Shown in pieces: positions 48,095-56,619 of a DNA stretch of 64,000 nucleotides. Below the pieces are notes generated by a model. The model was not told the DNA's origin. It saw nothing but the letters and a program-made list of their open reading frames with translations, and did not search any database. A program made the translations under genes and the position numbers. Location: contig DDKG01000004.1 of assembly GCA_002339265.1 (NCBI GenBank), positions 8,532 through 72,531 of the forward strand, written 5' to 3'. Every line of letters begins with the position of its first letter. Position 1 is the stretch's first letter. Source of the stretch: Massilia sp. UBA2604. Lineage in GTDB: Bacteria > Pseudomonadota > Gammaproteobacteria > Burkholderiales > Burkholderiaceae_D.

Positions 48095-49294
48095 TCAAAC
48101 TGAAGGTGATGAGCAATAAGCTGACCACGCTTCCATAAGCATTTTACGCTTCTCGATTAAGTCGCCACGGCGGTAAGCCGCCTCCACCTTGTCTGGCAAG
48201 CTGTGCGCCAGCGCGTGCTCGCAGACCTCGCGCGGGAACGAGTTCCCAACCGACTCCGCGCACCAGTCGCGGAACGTCGACCGGAAACCGTGCATCGTAA
48301 TGTCGCCCCGCCCCATCCTGCGCAACACAGCAGTCAAACTCATGTCGGATAGTAAAGACCCCTCTTTGCGCCCGGGGAATATCGCATCGCCCAGCCTCGG
48401 CGCCTTACTCAGGATTTCGATGGCGCGGGTAGATAGCGGCACACGATGCTCGCGCCCGGCTTTCATTCGCTCCGGCGGCACGGTCCAGATGGCCGAATCA
48501 AAATCGATCTCGCTCCATAGAGCGCCGCGAATCTCGCCAGAACGGGCTGCCGTGAGGATGCCGAACTCGACAGCTCGAGCAGCGATCCCTTCGCGCTGGC
48601 GCAGGTCGACCATGAAGCTGCCGATCTCTTGCCAAGGGAGGGCGGCATGGTGGGTCACGCGCGCAACCCGGCTCGGATCGGCGAGTAGATGGTCGAGATG
48701 CCCACGCCAGCGCGCCGGATTCTCGCCGACGCGGAAGCGGCTGACCGTCGCCCAGTCCAGAATGCTCTCGATCCGGCCGCGCAGCCTGGTCGCGGTTTCA
48801 GTCTTTTCTTGCCAGATCGGCTGGAGCACCTTCACCACGAGGGCGGTATCGATTGCCGCCACGGGCAGGGCGCCGATGATCGGGCTGGCGTAGGCCGCGA
48901 TCGTGCTTTCCCATTGAGCGGCGTGCTTCACGTTTTTCCAGCTACCTCGGTGCGCAGCGATGTAAGATGATGAGCAGTCGTCAAACGTGATCGCCTTCGC
49001 TCGCTCCAGGGCATCCCCTAACTGCGCGGCCTTGCGTTGTTCCAGCGGGTCGCCGCCGGCGAGCAGCGTCGACCGACAGGACCTGGCATGTTCGCGCGCC
49101 TGGGCGAGTGTTACGGTGTGCAGCGGGCCCAGGCCCATCTGGCGCTCTTTGCCGGCGCGGATGAAGCGGAAGATCCAGCTTTTCGTGCCGGACTTCGAGA
49201 CCTGCAGGTACAGGCCGCCGCCATCGCCGTAGTAGCCTGGCTCCTTCATCCTGTTGACGGCCAATGCCGTCAACTTCTCAACTGTCCTGCCCAA
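48095..49294 (-). CDS. int: Tyrosine integrase with DUF4102 N-terminus
   Basis: 399 residues. The N-terminal DUF4102 domain (KLTALAVNRMKEPGYYGDGGGLYLQVSKSGTKSWIFRF) binds arm sites, a SAM-like core-binding domain follows, and the catalytic domain has Arg251 (TAARSGEIRG), His335/Arg338 (HGFRSTFRDW), His364 (LAH) and nucleophile Tyr374 (AAYRRGD). The frame opens at TTG 49,294; GTT/TTG codons just inside leave the exact start open. It is transcribed inward from the right prophage end. Confidence 0.93.
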   Translation of the reverse strand: MGRTVEKLTALAVNRMKEPGYYGDGGGLYLQVSKSGTKSWIFRFIRAGKERQMGLGPLHTVTLAQAREHARSCRSTLLAGGDPLEQRKAAQLGDALERAKAITFDDCSSSYIAAHRGSWKNVKHAAQWESTIAAYASPIIGALPVAAIDTALVVKVLQPIWQEKTETATRLRGRIESILDWATVSRFRVGENPARWRGHLDHLLADPSRVARVTHHAALPWQEIGSFMVDLRQREGIAARAVEFGILTAARSGEIRGALWSEIDFDSAIWTVPPERMKAGREHRVPLSTRAIEILSKAPRLGDAIFPGRKEGSLLSDMSLTAVLRRMGRGDITMHGFRSTFRDWCAESVGNSFPREVCEHALAHSLPDKVEAAYRRGDLIEKRKMLMEAWSAYCSSPSV

Positions 49295-49297
49295 ATC

Positions 49298-49420
49298 CTA
49301 CCCCCATTTCTACCCCCATTGGCAACGTAGATTGTAATGGATTCAGGTAGACACTAATAGAGCATTTTTGGTCGGTTCCTCCTATGAGAGCGAGTCGATT
49401 CTAGACGTTGGTAGACACTA
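49298..49420. other. Right prophage end: integrase arm-type repeats and probable attR region
   Basis: CTACCCCCATT is repeated at 49,298-49,308 and 49,310-49,320, directly upstream of int, as expected for arm-binding sites. GGTAGACACTA is repeated at 49,346-49,356 and 49,410-49,420. The core att sequence cannot be fixed because the left end lies outside the window. No intact tRNA was recognised here. Confidence 0.45.
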
Positions 49421-49428
49421 GGAGATAT

Positions 49429-49492
49429 GGCGGAGGCGGACACCGCTTCCGCCAAGCATATCGAATCAAAGCCCCACAAGACGGGGCTTTTT
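49429..49492. terminator. Two hairpins between integrase end and host gene
   Basis: GGCGGAGGCGG-ACA-CCGCTTCCGCC (49,429-49,453, one G-U pair) and AAAGCCCC-ACAAGAC-GGGGCTTT (49,468-49,490) followed by TT. The second, with A- and T-runs on the two sides, can end the leftward host gene that stops at 49,525. Confidence 0.65.
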
Positions 49493-49524
49493 CGTTCACA
49501 GGTGCGCGTCAAGCGCACCGTTCG

Positions 49525-50847
49525 TCACGTTTGACGGGCCGAGGCCGGCACATGGTCGAGACTGCGCCTGATTGCAAGGGCCAGGCGTTTGGCCTGCTCC
49601 GGCTCGATCGTTGAAATCGTGATGCGCAGCCCCTTTACTTCTTCGGCGACCGAGAAACCTTCGCCATGCCGCACCAGCCATCCCTGCCGCGCCAGTGACA
49701 GGGCGACACCACGGTCGTCGCCGGCCAGCGGCACCCACAGATTCAACCCGTCGCCATCGGCCAGGCAAGCAATCGCCTGTTCCTGCAAGGCAGCCTCAAG
49801 GTCGCGGCGACGGCGCGTGTAATCATCCCTCGCCTGACCGATGAGGCGCGCGCCATCAGGACTGCTCAAGGTGAACTCCACCATATCCTGCAGCAGGTGG
49901 CTGACCCACGCAGTGCCCGCGACCAGGCGCCGGCGCAGCTGACGCGACGTCGCCGCATCGCTGGCGACCGCCGCGACCCGGATGTCGGGCCCCAGCGCCT
50001 TGGCGAACGAACGGATCAGGGCCCAGCGCACCGTGCTGCGCGGAATGACCGAGTGATAGTCCATGTTCGACAGCAGCGCGAAGTGATCATCGACGATGAC
50101 CATGACATTCGGATACCGGCCTAGCACGCGCGCGATGGCACGCGCACGCTTCTCGGACAGGCTGCAGCCGGTCGGATTGTGCGCGCGCGGCGTCAGGATG
50201 ACGGCCTGCGCCCCCTTTTCGAGCGCGGTTTCGAGCTCGCCCGCCAGCATGCCCTCGCCATCGACGGCAACGCCAACCGGCTGCAGGCCCAGGGTGCGCA
50301 GCGTGTTGATACCGCTGAGGAAGCAGGGGTTCTCCACCGCGACCTTGTCGCCGGCCAGCAGGTCCAGGCTCAGCAGCCGTTCGATCGCATCCACCGCCCC
50401 ATGGGCGAGATCGACCTCGAAGCCAGCGGGGCAGTCCGGCGCGCACCAGGCGCGGATATGGGCGTCGAGCGCGGCATTGACGGTCGGCTCGCCGTACAGC
50501 CGCGGCGCACGCCCTGCGGCGAGCAGCGCGCGTCCAAGGTCCGGAAGCCAGGCCGGATTCGGATTGCCGCTGGCCAGGTCTTCCAGCGGCGTGTCGGGCA
50601 TGGCGCCTTCCTGTTCGCCCTGCGCATACTGGTTCCGGATGGTCGTTCCCAGCCGTCCCTGCGTCACGGCGATGCCGGACGTGACCAGGCGCCGGTAAGC
50701 CGATGCGACCGTATTGCGGTTGACCCCCAGTTCAGCCGCGAGATCGCGCACCGGCGGCAGCGAGTCGCCGGACTCCAGCTGTCCCGACTGGACCAGGGCG
50801 CGTACGCAGTCGACGATTTCGGCAGCGGTTTTACCGTGTAGCTTCAT
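49525..50847 (-). CDS. MocR-family regulator (PtsJ-like)
   Basis: 440 residues. An N-terminal GntR winged helix (about 1-70: SGDSLPPVRDLAAELGVNRNTVASAYRRL) is fused to a fold-type I aminotransferase domain (about 95-435), with ARAHNPTGCSLS, VDDHF and the PLP-lysine segment RSFAKALGPDIR. Such regulators bind PLP and control vitamin B6 or amino-acid-related genes; the closest named relative is PtsJ. First host gene right of the prophage, transcribed towards it. Confidence 0.88.
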   Translation of the reverse strand: MKLHGKTAAEIVDCVRALVQSGQLESGDSLPPVRDLAAELGVNRNTVASAYRRLVTSGIAVTQGRLGTTIRNQYAQGEQEGAMPDTPLEDLASGNPNPAWLPDLGRALLAAGRAPRLYGEPTVNAALDAHIRAWCAPDCPAGFEVDLAHGAVDAIERLLSLDLLAGDKVAVENPCFLSGINTLRTLGLQPVGVAVDGEGMLAGELETALEKGAQAVILTPRAHNPTGCSLSEKRARAIARVLGRYPNVMVIVDDHFALLSNMDYHSVIPRSTVRWALIRSFAKALGPDIRVAAVASDAATSRQLRRRLVAGTAWVSHLLQDMVEFTLSSPDGARLIGQARDDYTRRRRDLEAALQEQAIACLADGDGLNLWVPLAGDDRGVALSLARQGWLVRHGEGFSVAEEVKGLRITISTIEPEQAKRLALAIRRSLDHVPASARQT

Positions 50848-51016
50848 TTGTATCAGGACAGATTTTTATATTTGCCAGGCCACTCGGCGCAGCCGTCGCG
50901 TTCCTGATTTTCTCACACCCGACACTGGTTCAAGCCAGCAATACTGGTCTCATCATCATCATCATCATTGTCATAGGGTAGAAATATATGGCCCTATGCT
51001 GAAGCCTGGTTTGTCG

Positions 51017-51958
51017 CTAGCGCGACGGCGAACCGGCCCTGCTGATTTCCACGTTCCAGTCCACACCGGACTCGATCTTATGCCGCTGCGCGAAACTCCC
51101 CTGGCTGATCGCCACCGCCACTTCCAGCAAGCTGTTCAGGTACACCAGCGGCTGGCCCTTGTCGACGCCGCCGAAGGTGTGCTCATACGGCGCCACCACC
51201 TCGGCCACCTTTTTACCCTTGTGCAGGAACCGCACCCGCACCTTGTCGTGCGCGCCGATCTTGAGTTCCTCGAACAGCGCCTTCGGAATATTGGTCCACA
51301 CATTCCCGTATTTCACATCCAGCACCGGAATGATCCCGCGAACGACATCGCCCTTGCGCTCGGCCTTTTGATAGGCAAGCTTGACCACCGAATCGCTCGG
51401 CAGCACCGGCCCGACCTGTTCGAAGGGTATCGCCCCCGACGCCAGCCGCGCCCCGACGAAGGCATACACGTCACGGCCATGGAAGGTGTACGACTCCGCC
51501 GACCCTTCCAGCCGATTGACCTTTTCATCGATCTCGCGCAATTCGGCCACGCCATCGCGCTCGGCGATCAGGGTGAACAGGCCGTTATCGGGTCCGACAA
51601 AGTAGCGGCCTTCGCGCGTCTTGAGCACCACCGACTTGCGCGCGGTGCCCACGCCCGGGTCGATCACGTTCACGAACACGCTGCCTTTCGGCCAGTAGTT
51701 CGCCGTCTGGTACAGCCGATAGGCGCCGAGCCAGATATCGTATTCGGGAATATTGTGCGTCAGCTCCGACACCTGCAAGGTCGGGTCCACGCCGAACGCT
51801 ACCCCGCGCATGGCCGACGCGGCGCCGTCCGCCGTGCCGAAATCGGTCATCAGCACCAGCGCGTGTCTGGCACCCTGCGCGCACTGGGCTTGCGCCAGTG
51901 CCGGACCCGCCATCAACGCGCCGAGGCACAGCGCACCAATCAATCCAGACAGTTTCAT
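51017..51958 (-). CDS. Exported SAM hydrolase (SAM hydroxide adenosyltransferase, DUF62)
   Basis: 313 residues. A cleavable signal peptide (GLIGALCLGALMAGPALAQA) precedes the DUF62 enzyme: LMTDFGTADGAASAMRG, VIDPGVGTARKSVV, YFVGPDNGLFT, FHGRDVYAFVGARLASG and a C-terminal beta-barrel. Family members hydrolyse S-adenosylmethionine or transfer its adenosyl group. Export is unusual because SAM is cytoplasmic. It lies 18 bases after the TonB receptor gene, so the two are probably one operon. Confidence 0.88.
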   Translation of the reverse strand: MKLSGLIGALCLGALMAGPALAQAQCAQGARHALVLMTDFGTADGAASAMRGVAFGVDPTLQVSELTHNIPEYDIWLGAYRLYQTANYWPKGSVFVNVIDPGVGTARKSVVLKTREGRYFVGPDNGLFTLIAERDGVAELREIDEKVNRLEGSAESYTFHGRDVYAFVGARLASGAIPFEQVGPVLPSDSVVKLAYQKAERKGDVVRGIIPVLDVKYGNVWTNIPKALFEELKIGAHDKVRVRFLHKGKKVAEVVAPYEHTFGGVDKGQPLVYLNSLLEVAVAISQGSFAQRHKIESGVDWNVEISRAGSPSR

Positions 51959-51976
51959 GATGTCGTCCCTGAACTC

Positions 51977-54469
51977 TTAAAAGGTGTACCGCAGGCGAGC
52001 GTAATAGTAGGCGCCATTCAAGCCGATCGGATTGATGAAGTTATAGGGCAGGGCGCCGCCGTAGGTTGCGTTATTGGTCTCGCGCACCCGCTGCGGATAG
52101 CGGTCGAGGATATTGTCGCCACCGACCGCCAGCGTCAGCTGCGTGGTCAGCTTGTATTGCGCCTCGAGATCCAGGGTCCACACCGCGCCGAAGCGCTGGG
52201 CATGCACGCCGTCGATCAGTTCGGCCTCTTCGTCATACGAGAAATCCTGCAGCTTGCCGAAGCGGGTGGCGCGCGCCTGCACGCCCCAGCGCGCCGCCTG
52301 CCAGTCGGCGCTCAGCACCAGCTTGTTGCGCGGCGACGCATTCCGGATGCGGAACAGATTGTTCTCGGTCAGCAGCGTCAGTTCGGGATCGATCTGCCCC
52401 AGCGCGGTTGAACTCTGGCGCACGTCGTCGATCTTCGTCTTGTTGAGGTTGAGCGCCGCATTCAGGTCCAGCCGGCCGCCGGCAAATGGCAGGTCGTGGT
52501 GCACCACCACGTCAAACCCGGTCGTCGTGGTGTCGAGCAAATTGGCCAGGTAGGCCACCGACTGGATATCGCTGCGGCCGATCCCGGCCAGATAGGCGGT
52601 GGCCGCATCGCTTTGCAGGTCGCTGGTGCGCGTGATGCGGTCCTTCAGCTTGATGCGGTAGGCGTCCACCGTCACATTGGTATTGCGCTGCGGTCGCCAC
52701 GCCGCGCCCAGCGACAGGTTGGTGGACTTCTCCGGATCGAGGTCCTGGGCCCCGAAGGCGCGCGCCAGCGCGTCGCTGGCCGGCAGCAGCGACGCCGTCT
52801 GCAGCCCGGTGCCGTCGCTGTTGAAGTTCAGGGTCGAGAAGCGAAAGCCCGTCTGCACCAGAGCCGGCGCGCGGAAGCTGTTCGACAGCGAGCCGCGCAG
52901 CAGGAAGGTGTCACTGAACTTGTAGCGCGCCGACAGCTTGCCGGTGCTGGCGTTGCCGAAGTCGCTGTAGTCCGAATAGCGCGCCGCCAGGCCCACCAGC
53001 AGGCGCGATGTGAGATCGCTCTCGATGTCGGCGTACACCGAGCGCAGCGAGCGGCTGCCATCGAAGGTGTCTTGCGGACGCAGTCCCGGCCCGGCCTGCG
53101 CGCCCGGCGGCGCGCCGGGCACGGACCCTGCGGCATACGAGGCCGGATCGCCCGGCGAACTGGTATAGGTCTCGCGCACGTATTCGGCGCCCAGCGCCAG
53201 GTTGACCGGCGCGCCGATGCCCAGGTCCAGTTCGCGCGTCAGGTCGGCATTGACGGCGTTCTGCTCGTAGTCGAAGGTGGACAGGTGAAAGCGCGTCGGG
53301 CTGGCGGCGCCGAGCGAGGCATTCACCGAATTGGCGAGATCGTAGTGGAACTCATTGCCGCCATGGCGTGCGCTCAGGTCCCAGTTCCACGGCCCGGTGG
53401 CGAAGCGCAGGCCGGCATTGATGCTGACGTCCGTCATGTCGCCTTTGGTGGTGGGCCGGTAGCCGTTCGGATACAGCTCCGGCACGTTGGACGGATCGCC
53501 TGGATAGCGGAAATAGGCGCTGCCGTCCGACTTGCGCTTGTTGATGGTGGCGAAGGAATAGGCGTCCACGCCGTTCGCGATTTCCACCTGCGTGTTGTAG
53601 AAGGCATAGTTGTTGCGCTGCTCCGAATCGCCCGACTTGAACAGCACCTGGCCGTCGAGCGCCATGTCTTGCGGCGTCGAATTCCACGAGGTCCAGCCGG
53701 CGTCGCTCCTGCCGGCGCGGTTGGTCGGATTGCGCTCGCGGGTCTCGGCGCCGAAGCGGAAGAAGCCGGTGTCGCCGATCGGCACGCCATAGTCGGCGTT
53801 CACGATCACGGTCTGGCCGTCTGTTTTTCTTTCGTCCGTCGGTTCGAAGTCGGTGTGGTTGGCGCCGTAGCTCACCGAGGCCGAGCCGCCCGTGCGCGCC
53901 TTCTTGAGCACGATATTGATGACGCCCGCCACCGCGTCGCTGCCGTACTGGGCGCCGGCGCCGTCGCGCAGGATCTCGATATGGTCGATGGCGCCAGGAG
54001 GAATCGCGTTGACGTCCACCGGGACGATGCCGGCGAAGCTGCTCTCGGTGTCGAGCACCGCGCTCGCATGGCGGCGCTTGCCGTTGACCAGCACCAGCAC
54101 CTGGTCGGGCGCCAGGCCGCGCAGCTGGATGCCGCGCACCGAGTCGGCGGCGCCGCTCGATTCGATGCGCGGGAAGTTGATCGACGGCGCCAGTTCCTGC
54201 AAGGCGGCGCCCAGGTCGCCGCTGGCCAGTGCGTTCTCCACCTCGCGCGCGCCGAAGCGGTCGATTGGCACGGCGCTGTCGAACACGGTACGGTTGCGCG
54301 CGCGCGAACCGACGACGGTCACCTGGTCGATGGTCGCAAGATCGACGGCGGGTGCGTGGTGAACGGCGGCGGCATTCTGCGCTTGCGCGGCCGGCACGAG
54401 CGCCAGCAGCACGGCGCAGGCGAGGACGCTGCGCCGCAGGGGCAGGTCTGGAAGGGTAGGGCGAGGCAT
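51977..54469 (-). CDS. TonB-dependent outer-membrane receptor
   Basis: 830 residues from ATG 54,469. Signal peptide (SVLACAVLLALVPAAQA), TonB box region (DQVTVVGSR), plug domain (SVRGIQLRGLAPDQVLVLVNGKRR, IEILRDGAGAQYGSDAVAGVINIV), then a 22-strand barrel ending in YARLRYTF with terminal Phe. The substrate cannot be told from sequence. The downstream exported SAM hydrolase suggests a link to a nucleoside- or sulfur-containing substrate, which is inference. Confidence 0.93.
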   Translation of the reverse strand: MPRPTLPDLPLRRSVLACAVLLALVPAAQAQNAAAVHHAPAVDLATIDQVTVVGSRARNRTVFDSAVPIDRFGAREVENALASGDLGAALQELAPSINFPRIESSGAADSVRGIQLRGLAPDQVLVLVNGKRRHASAVLDTESSFAGIVPVDVNAIPPGAIDHIEILRDGAGAQYGSDAVAGVINIVLKKARTGGSASVSYGANHTDFEPTDERKTDGQTVIVNADYGVPIGDTGFFRFGAETRERNPTNRAGRSDAGWTSWNSTPQDMALDGQVLFKSGDSEQRNNYAFYNTQVEIANGVDAYSFATINKRKSDGSAYFRYPGDPSNVPELYPNGYRPTTKGDMTDVSINAGLRFATGPWNWDLSARHGGNEFHYDLANSVNASLGAASPTRFHLSTFDYEQNAVNADLTRELDLGIGAPVNLALGAEYVRETYTSSPGDPASYAAGSVPGAPPGAQAGPGLRPQDTFDGSRSLRSVYADIESDLTSRLLVGLAARYSDYSDFGNASTGKLSARYKFSDTFLLRGSLSNSFRAPALVQTGFRFSTLNFNSDGTGLQTASLLPASDALARAFGAQDLDPEKSTNLSLGAAWRPQRNTNVTVDAYRIKLKDRITRTSDLQSDAATAYLAGIGRSDIQSVAYLANLLDTTTTGFDVVVHHDLPFAGGRLDLNAALNLNKTKIDDVRQSSTALGQIDPELTLLTENNLFRIRNASPRNKLVLSADWQAARWGVQARATRFGKLQDFSYDEEAELIDGVHAQRFGAVWTLDLEAQYKLTTQLTLAVGGDNILDRYPQRVRETNNATYGGALPYNFINPIGLNGAYYYARLRYTF

Positions 54470-54581
54470 CTGGATTCCTTGCACGGTCTTGGCTGAACCA
54501 TAATCTTACTAACAAGGAATTTTGCAACCAACAATCAATTGTCTATATGCTTATGAGCGCCGCGGTATGCCACATCCCGCA

Positions 54582-55289
54582 CTAGCCCTGCTTGCGCTTC
54601 TTGCCGCCCGCCGCGAACATCTCGATCTTCCTGGTCGGCCCCGACACGATCAACAGGTCGGCCGAGCGGATCGTCGTCTCCGGCAGCGCATGCTGGAAAT
54701 CCTCGTTCGCGCGCTTGACGCCGACCACGGTCACCCCGAAGCGCGTACGCACATGCGACTCCGACAGCGTGCGGTTATGGGTCTCGGCCGGCGCATGGAT
54801 CTTGGCGATCGCGAACCCGTCCTCGAACTCGATGAAGTCCATCATGCGTCCCGTGATCAGGTGCGCCACGCGGGCGCCCATGTCGGCCTCCGGGTAGATC
54901 ACGTGGTGGGCGCCGATGCGCTGGGCGATCTGGCCGTGCTCCGGCGTCATGGCCTTGACCCAGATGTCCTTGATGCCCAGTTCCGTCAGCACCATCAGGG
55001 TCATCAGGCTCGCCGCCAGGTCCGAGCCGATGCCGACGATCGCGTGCGAGAAGTCGGCCACGCCCAGCTGCAGCATCACGTTCTCGTTGGTCGAATCGGC
55101 CTGTACGGCGTGGGTCAGGCGGTCGCCCCAGATCTGCACCAGGTCTTCGCGCGTGTCGATGCCCATGACGTCGTGGCCCAGCCGCATCAGCGACTGCGCC
55201 ACCGCGCCGCCGAAGCGTCCGAGGCCGATGACGACCACGCTGTCGCCGGACGAAAATGCGAACTGCTCTGTAAAAATTCTACCCAACAA
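54582..55289 (-). CDS. ktrA: KtrA-like potassium channel regulatory subunit
   Basis: 235 residues from TTG 55,289, overlapping ktrB by 11 bases. An RCK N domain (VVVIGLGRFGGAVAQSLMRLGHDVMGIDTREDLV: Rossmann GxGxxG) and an RCK C domain (about 140-225) bind ATP/ADP to gate the KtrB pore. The C-terminus is basic (GGKKRKQG). Encoded right after ktrB, which confirms the pair. Confidence 0.92.
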   Translation of the reverse strand: MLGRIFTEQFAFSSGDSVVVIGLGRFGGAVAQSLMRLGHDVMGIDTREDLVQIWGDRLTHAVQADSTNENVMLQLGVADFSHAIVGIGSDLAASLMTLMVLTELGIKDIWVKAMTPEHGQIAQRIGAHHVIYPEADMGARVAHLITGRMMDFIEFEDGFAIAKIHAPAETHNRTLSESHVRTRFGVTVVGVKRANEDFQHALPETTIRSADLLIVSGPTRKIEMFAAGGKKRKQG

Positions 55290-56607
55290 TTGGATGCTCC
55301 TCAGGATAACGGTAAGGCATGCGCCGCTCGCCCAGTACCAGCGAGGTCGCGAAGGTGATCGTGCCCACCCGGCCCACGAACATGAGCAGGGCCAGCACCA
55401 GCTGGCCGGACACGGGCAGGTCGCCGGTGATGCCGGTCGACAGGCCGGCGCTGCCGAAGGCCGCGATCACCTCGAAGATGACCTGGTCGGTCGGGAAGTG
55501 CGAGATGCGCAGCAGGGCCACGGTGCCGAAGGCGACGACCACGCTGCCCAGCACCAGCACCGTGATCGCCTGGCGCTGGGCCGACGAGCCGACCCGGCGT
55601 CCGAAGGCCTCGGTGTCGGTGTGGCCTTTCGCTTCGGCGATCACCAGCAGCACCAGCACCGCCACCGTGCCCACCTTGACCCCGCCCGCCGTGCCCGCGC
55701 TGCCGCCGCCGATGAACATCAAAAAATAATGAAGGGCCCAGGTCTCGCGCGTCAGCGCCGCCACCTCGACCGTGTTGAAGCCCGAGGTGCGGGCCGCCGC
55801 CGACATGAACATCCCGTTCATCAGCTTGTCGACCAGGCCGAAAGCGCCCAGGGTCTGCGGATTCTGCCATTCGAACAGCAGGATGGCGACGTAGCCCAGC
55901 AGCAGCAGGATCAGGGTGCCGGACAGCGTCAATTTGGTGTGCAGTGACCAGTGGCGCGGGTCGCGGAAACGGTGGCGCAGGTCGTGCAGCACCGGGAAGC
56001 CGACGCCGCCGATGATGGCCGCGATCATCACCGGCATCAGGATGCCGGCGTCGCCCGCGTAGCGCACCATGCTGTCCGGGTGGATCGAGAAGCCCGCGTT
56101 GTTGAAGGCCGACACCGCGTGGAATAGTCCCACCCAGCTCGCGTCATCCCAGGCCAGGCCATAGTCCGAGCGCAGCCTGAGTGTCAGGATCACGGCGATG
56201 AAGAGCTGGAACAGCACCGACACCACCAGCACTACCCGCGCCACGCTCGAGATGTCGCCCATGCCGATCGAGCGCGTCTCGGTCTGGGTCATCAGGCGCG
56301 TGCGCAGCTTGGGCGAACGGTTCACCATCAGGCCGAGCAGGGTGGCGGCGGTCATCATGCCCAGGCCGCCCAGCTGGAACAGCACCATGATCGTCGACTG
56401 GCCGAAGCCGGACCAGTAGGTGCCGGTGTCGACCACGGTCATCCCGGTCACGCACACCGCCGACACCGCGGTGAAGAAGGCCACCATCAGCGGCGCCGCT
56501 GTCCCGTCGGCGCGCGCCAGCGGCAGCATCAGCATCGCGGTGCCGACCAGGATCGCCAGCAGGAAGCCCAGGGCGACCGCGCGCGCGGGATGGATGACCT
56601 TGTTCAT
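55279..56607 (-). CDS. ktrB: KtrB-like potassium transporter
   Basis: 442 residues, TrkH/TrkB/KtrB family, about eight membrane segments arranged as four M1-P-M2 repeats. Pore-loop hallmarks: FFTAVSAVCVTGMTVVDTGTYWSG, FHAVSAFNNAGFSIHPD, SAAARTSGFNTVEV and AFGSAGLSTGITGD, with the conserved Gly in each filter. Takes up K+, driven by membrane potential or Na+. Placed between nhaA and ktrA in one leftward unit. Confidence 0.93.
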   Translation of the reverse strand: MNKVIHPARAVALGFLLAILVGTAMLMLPLARADGTAAPLMVAFFTAVSAVCVTGMTVVDTGTYWSGFGQSTIMVLFQLGGLGMMTAATLLGLMVNRSPKLRTRLMTQTETRSIGMGDISSVARVVLVVSVLFQLFIAVILTLRLRSDYGLAWDDASWVGLFHAVSAFNNAGFSIHPDSMVRYAGDAGILMPVMIAAIIGGVGFPVLHDLRHRFRDPRHWSLHTKLTLSGTLILLLLGYVAILLFEWQNPQTLGAFGLVDKLMNGMFMSAAARTSGFNTVEVAALTRETWALHYFLMFIGGGSAGTAGGVKVGTVAVLVLLVIAEAKGHTDTEAFGRRVGSSAQRQAITVLVLGSVVVAFGTVALLRISHFPTDQVIFEVIAAFGSAGLSTGITGDLPVSGQLVLALLMFVGRVGTITFATSLVLGERRMPYRYPEEHPIVG

Positions 56608-56619
56608 CGTCGGCTTGGC

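Noticed and set aside
49380-49460. tRNA at the right prophage end
   Set aside because: GGAGATATGGCGGAG on the plus strand and CCGCCTCCGCCA on the minus strand recall tRNA ends, but no T arm or anticodon arm can be folded on either strand; a hairpin explains the symmetry.
50950-50978. CAT/ATC trinucleotide repeat
   Set aside because: Only about six units in an intergenic stretch; no sign of a phase-variable gene.
52496-54496. 666-codon rightward open frame
   Set aside because: Antisense to the TonB receptor, whose plug and barrel motifs are clear; the frame is Arg/His/Val-rich without motifs.
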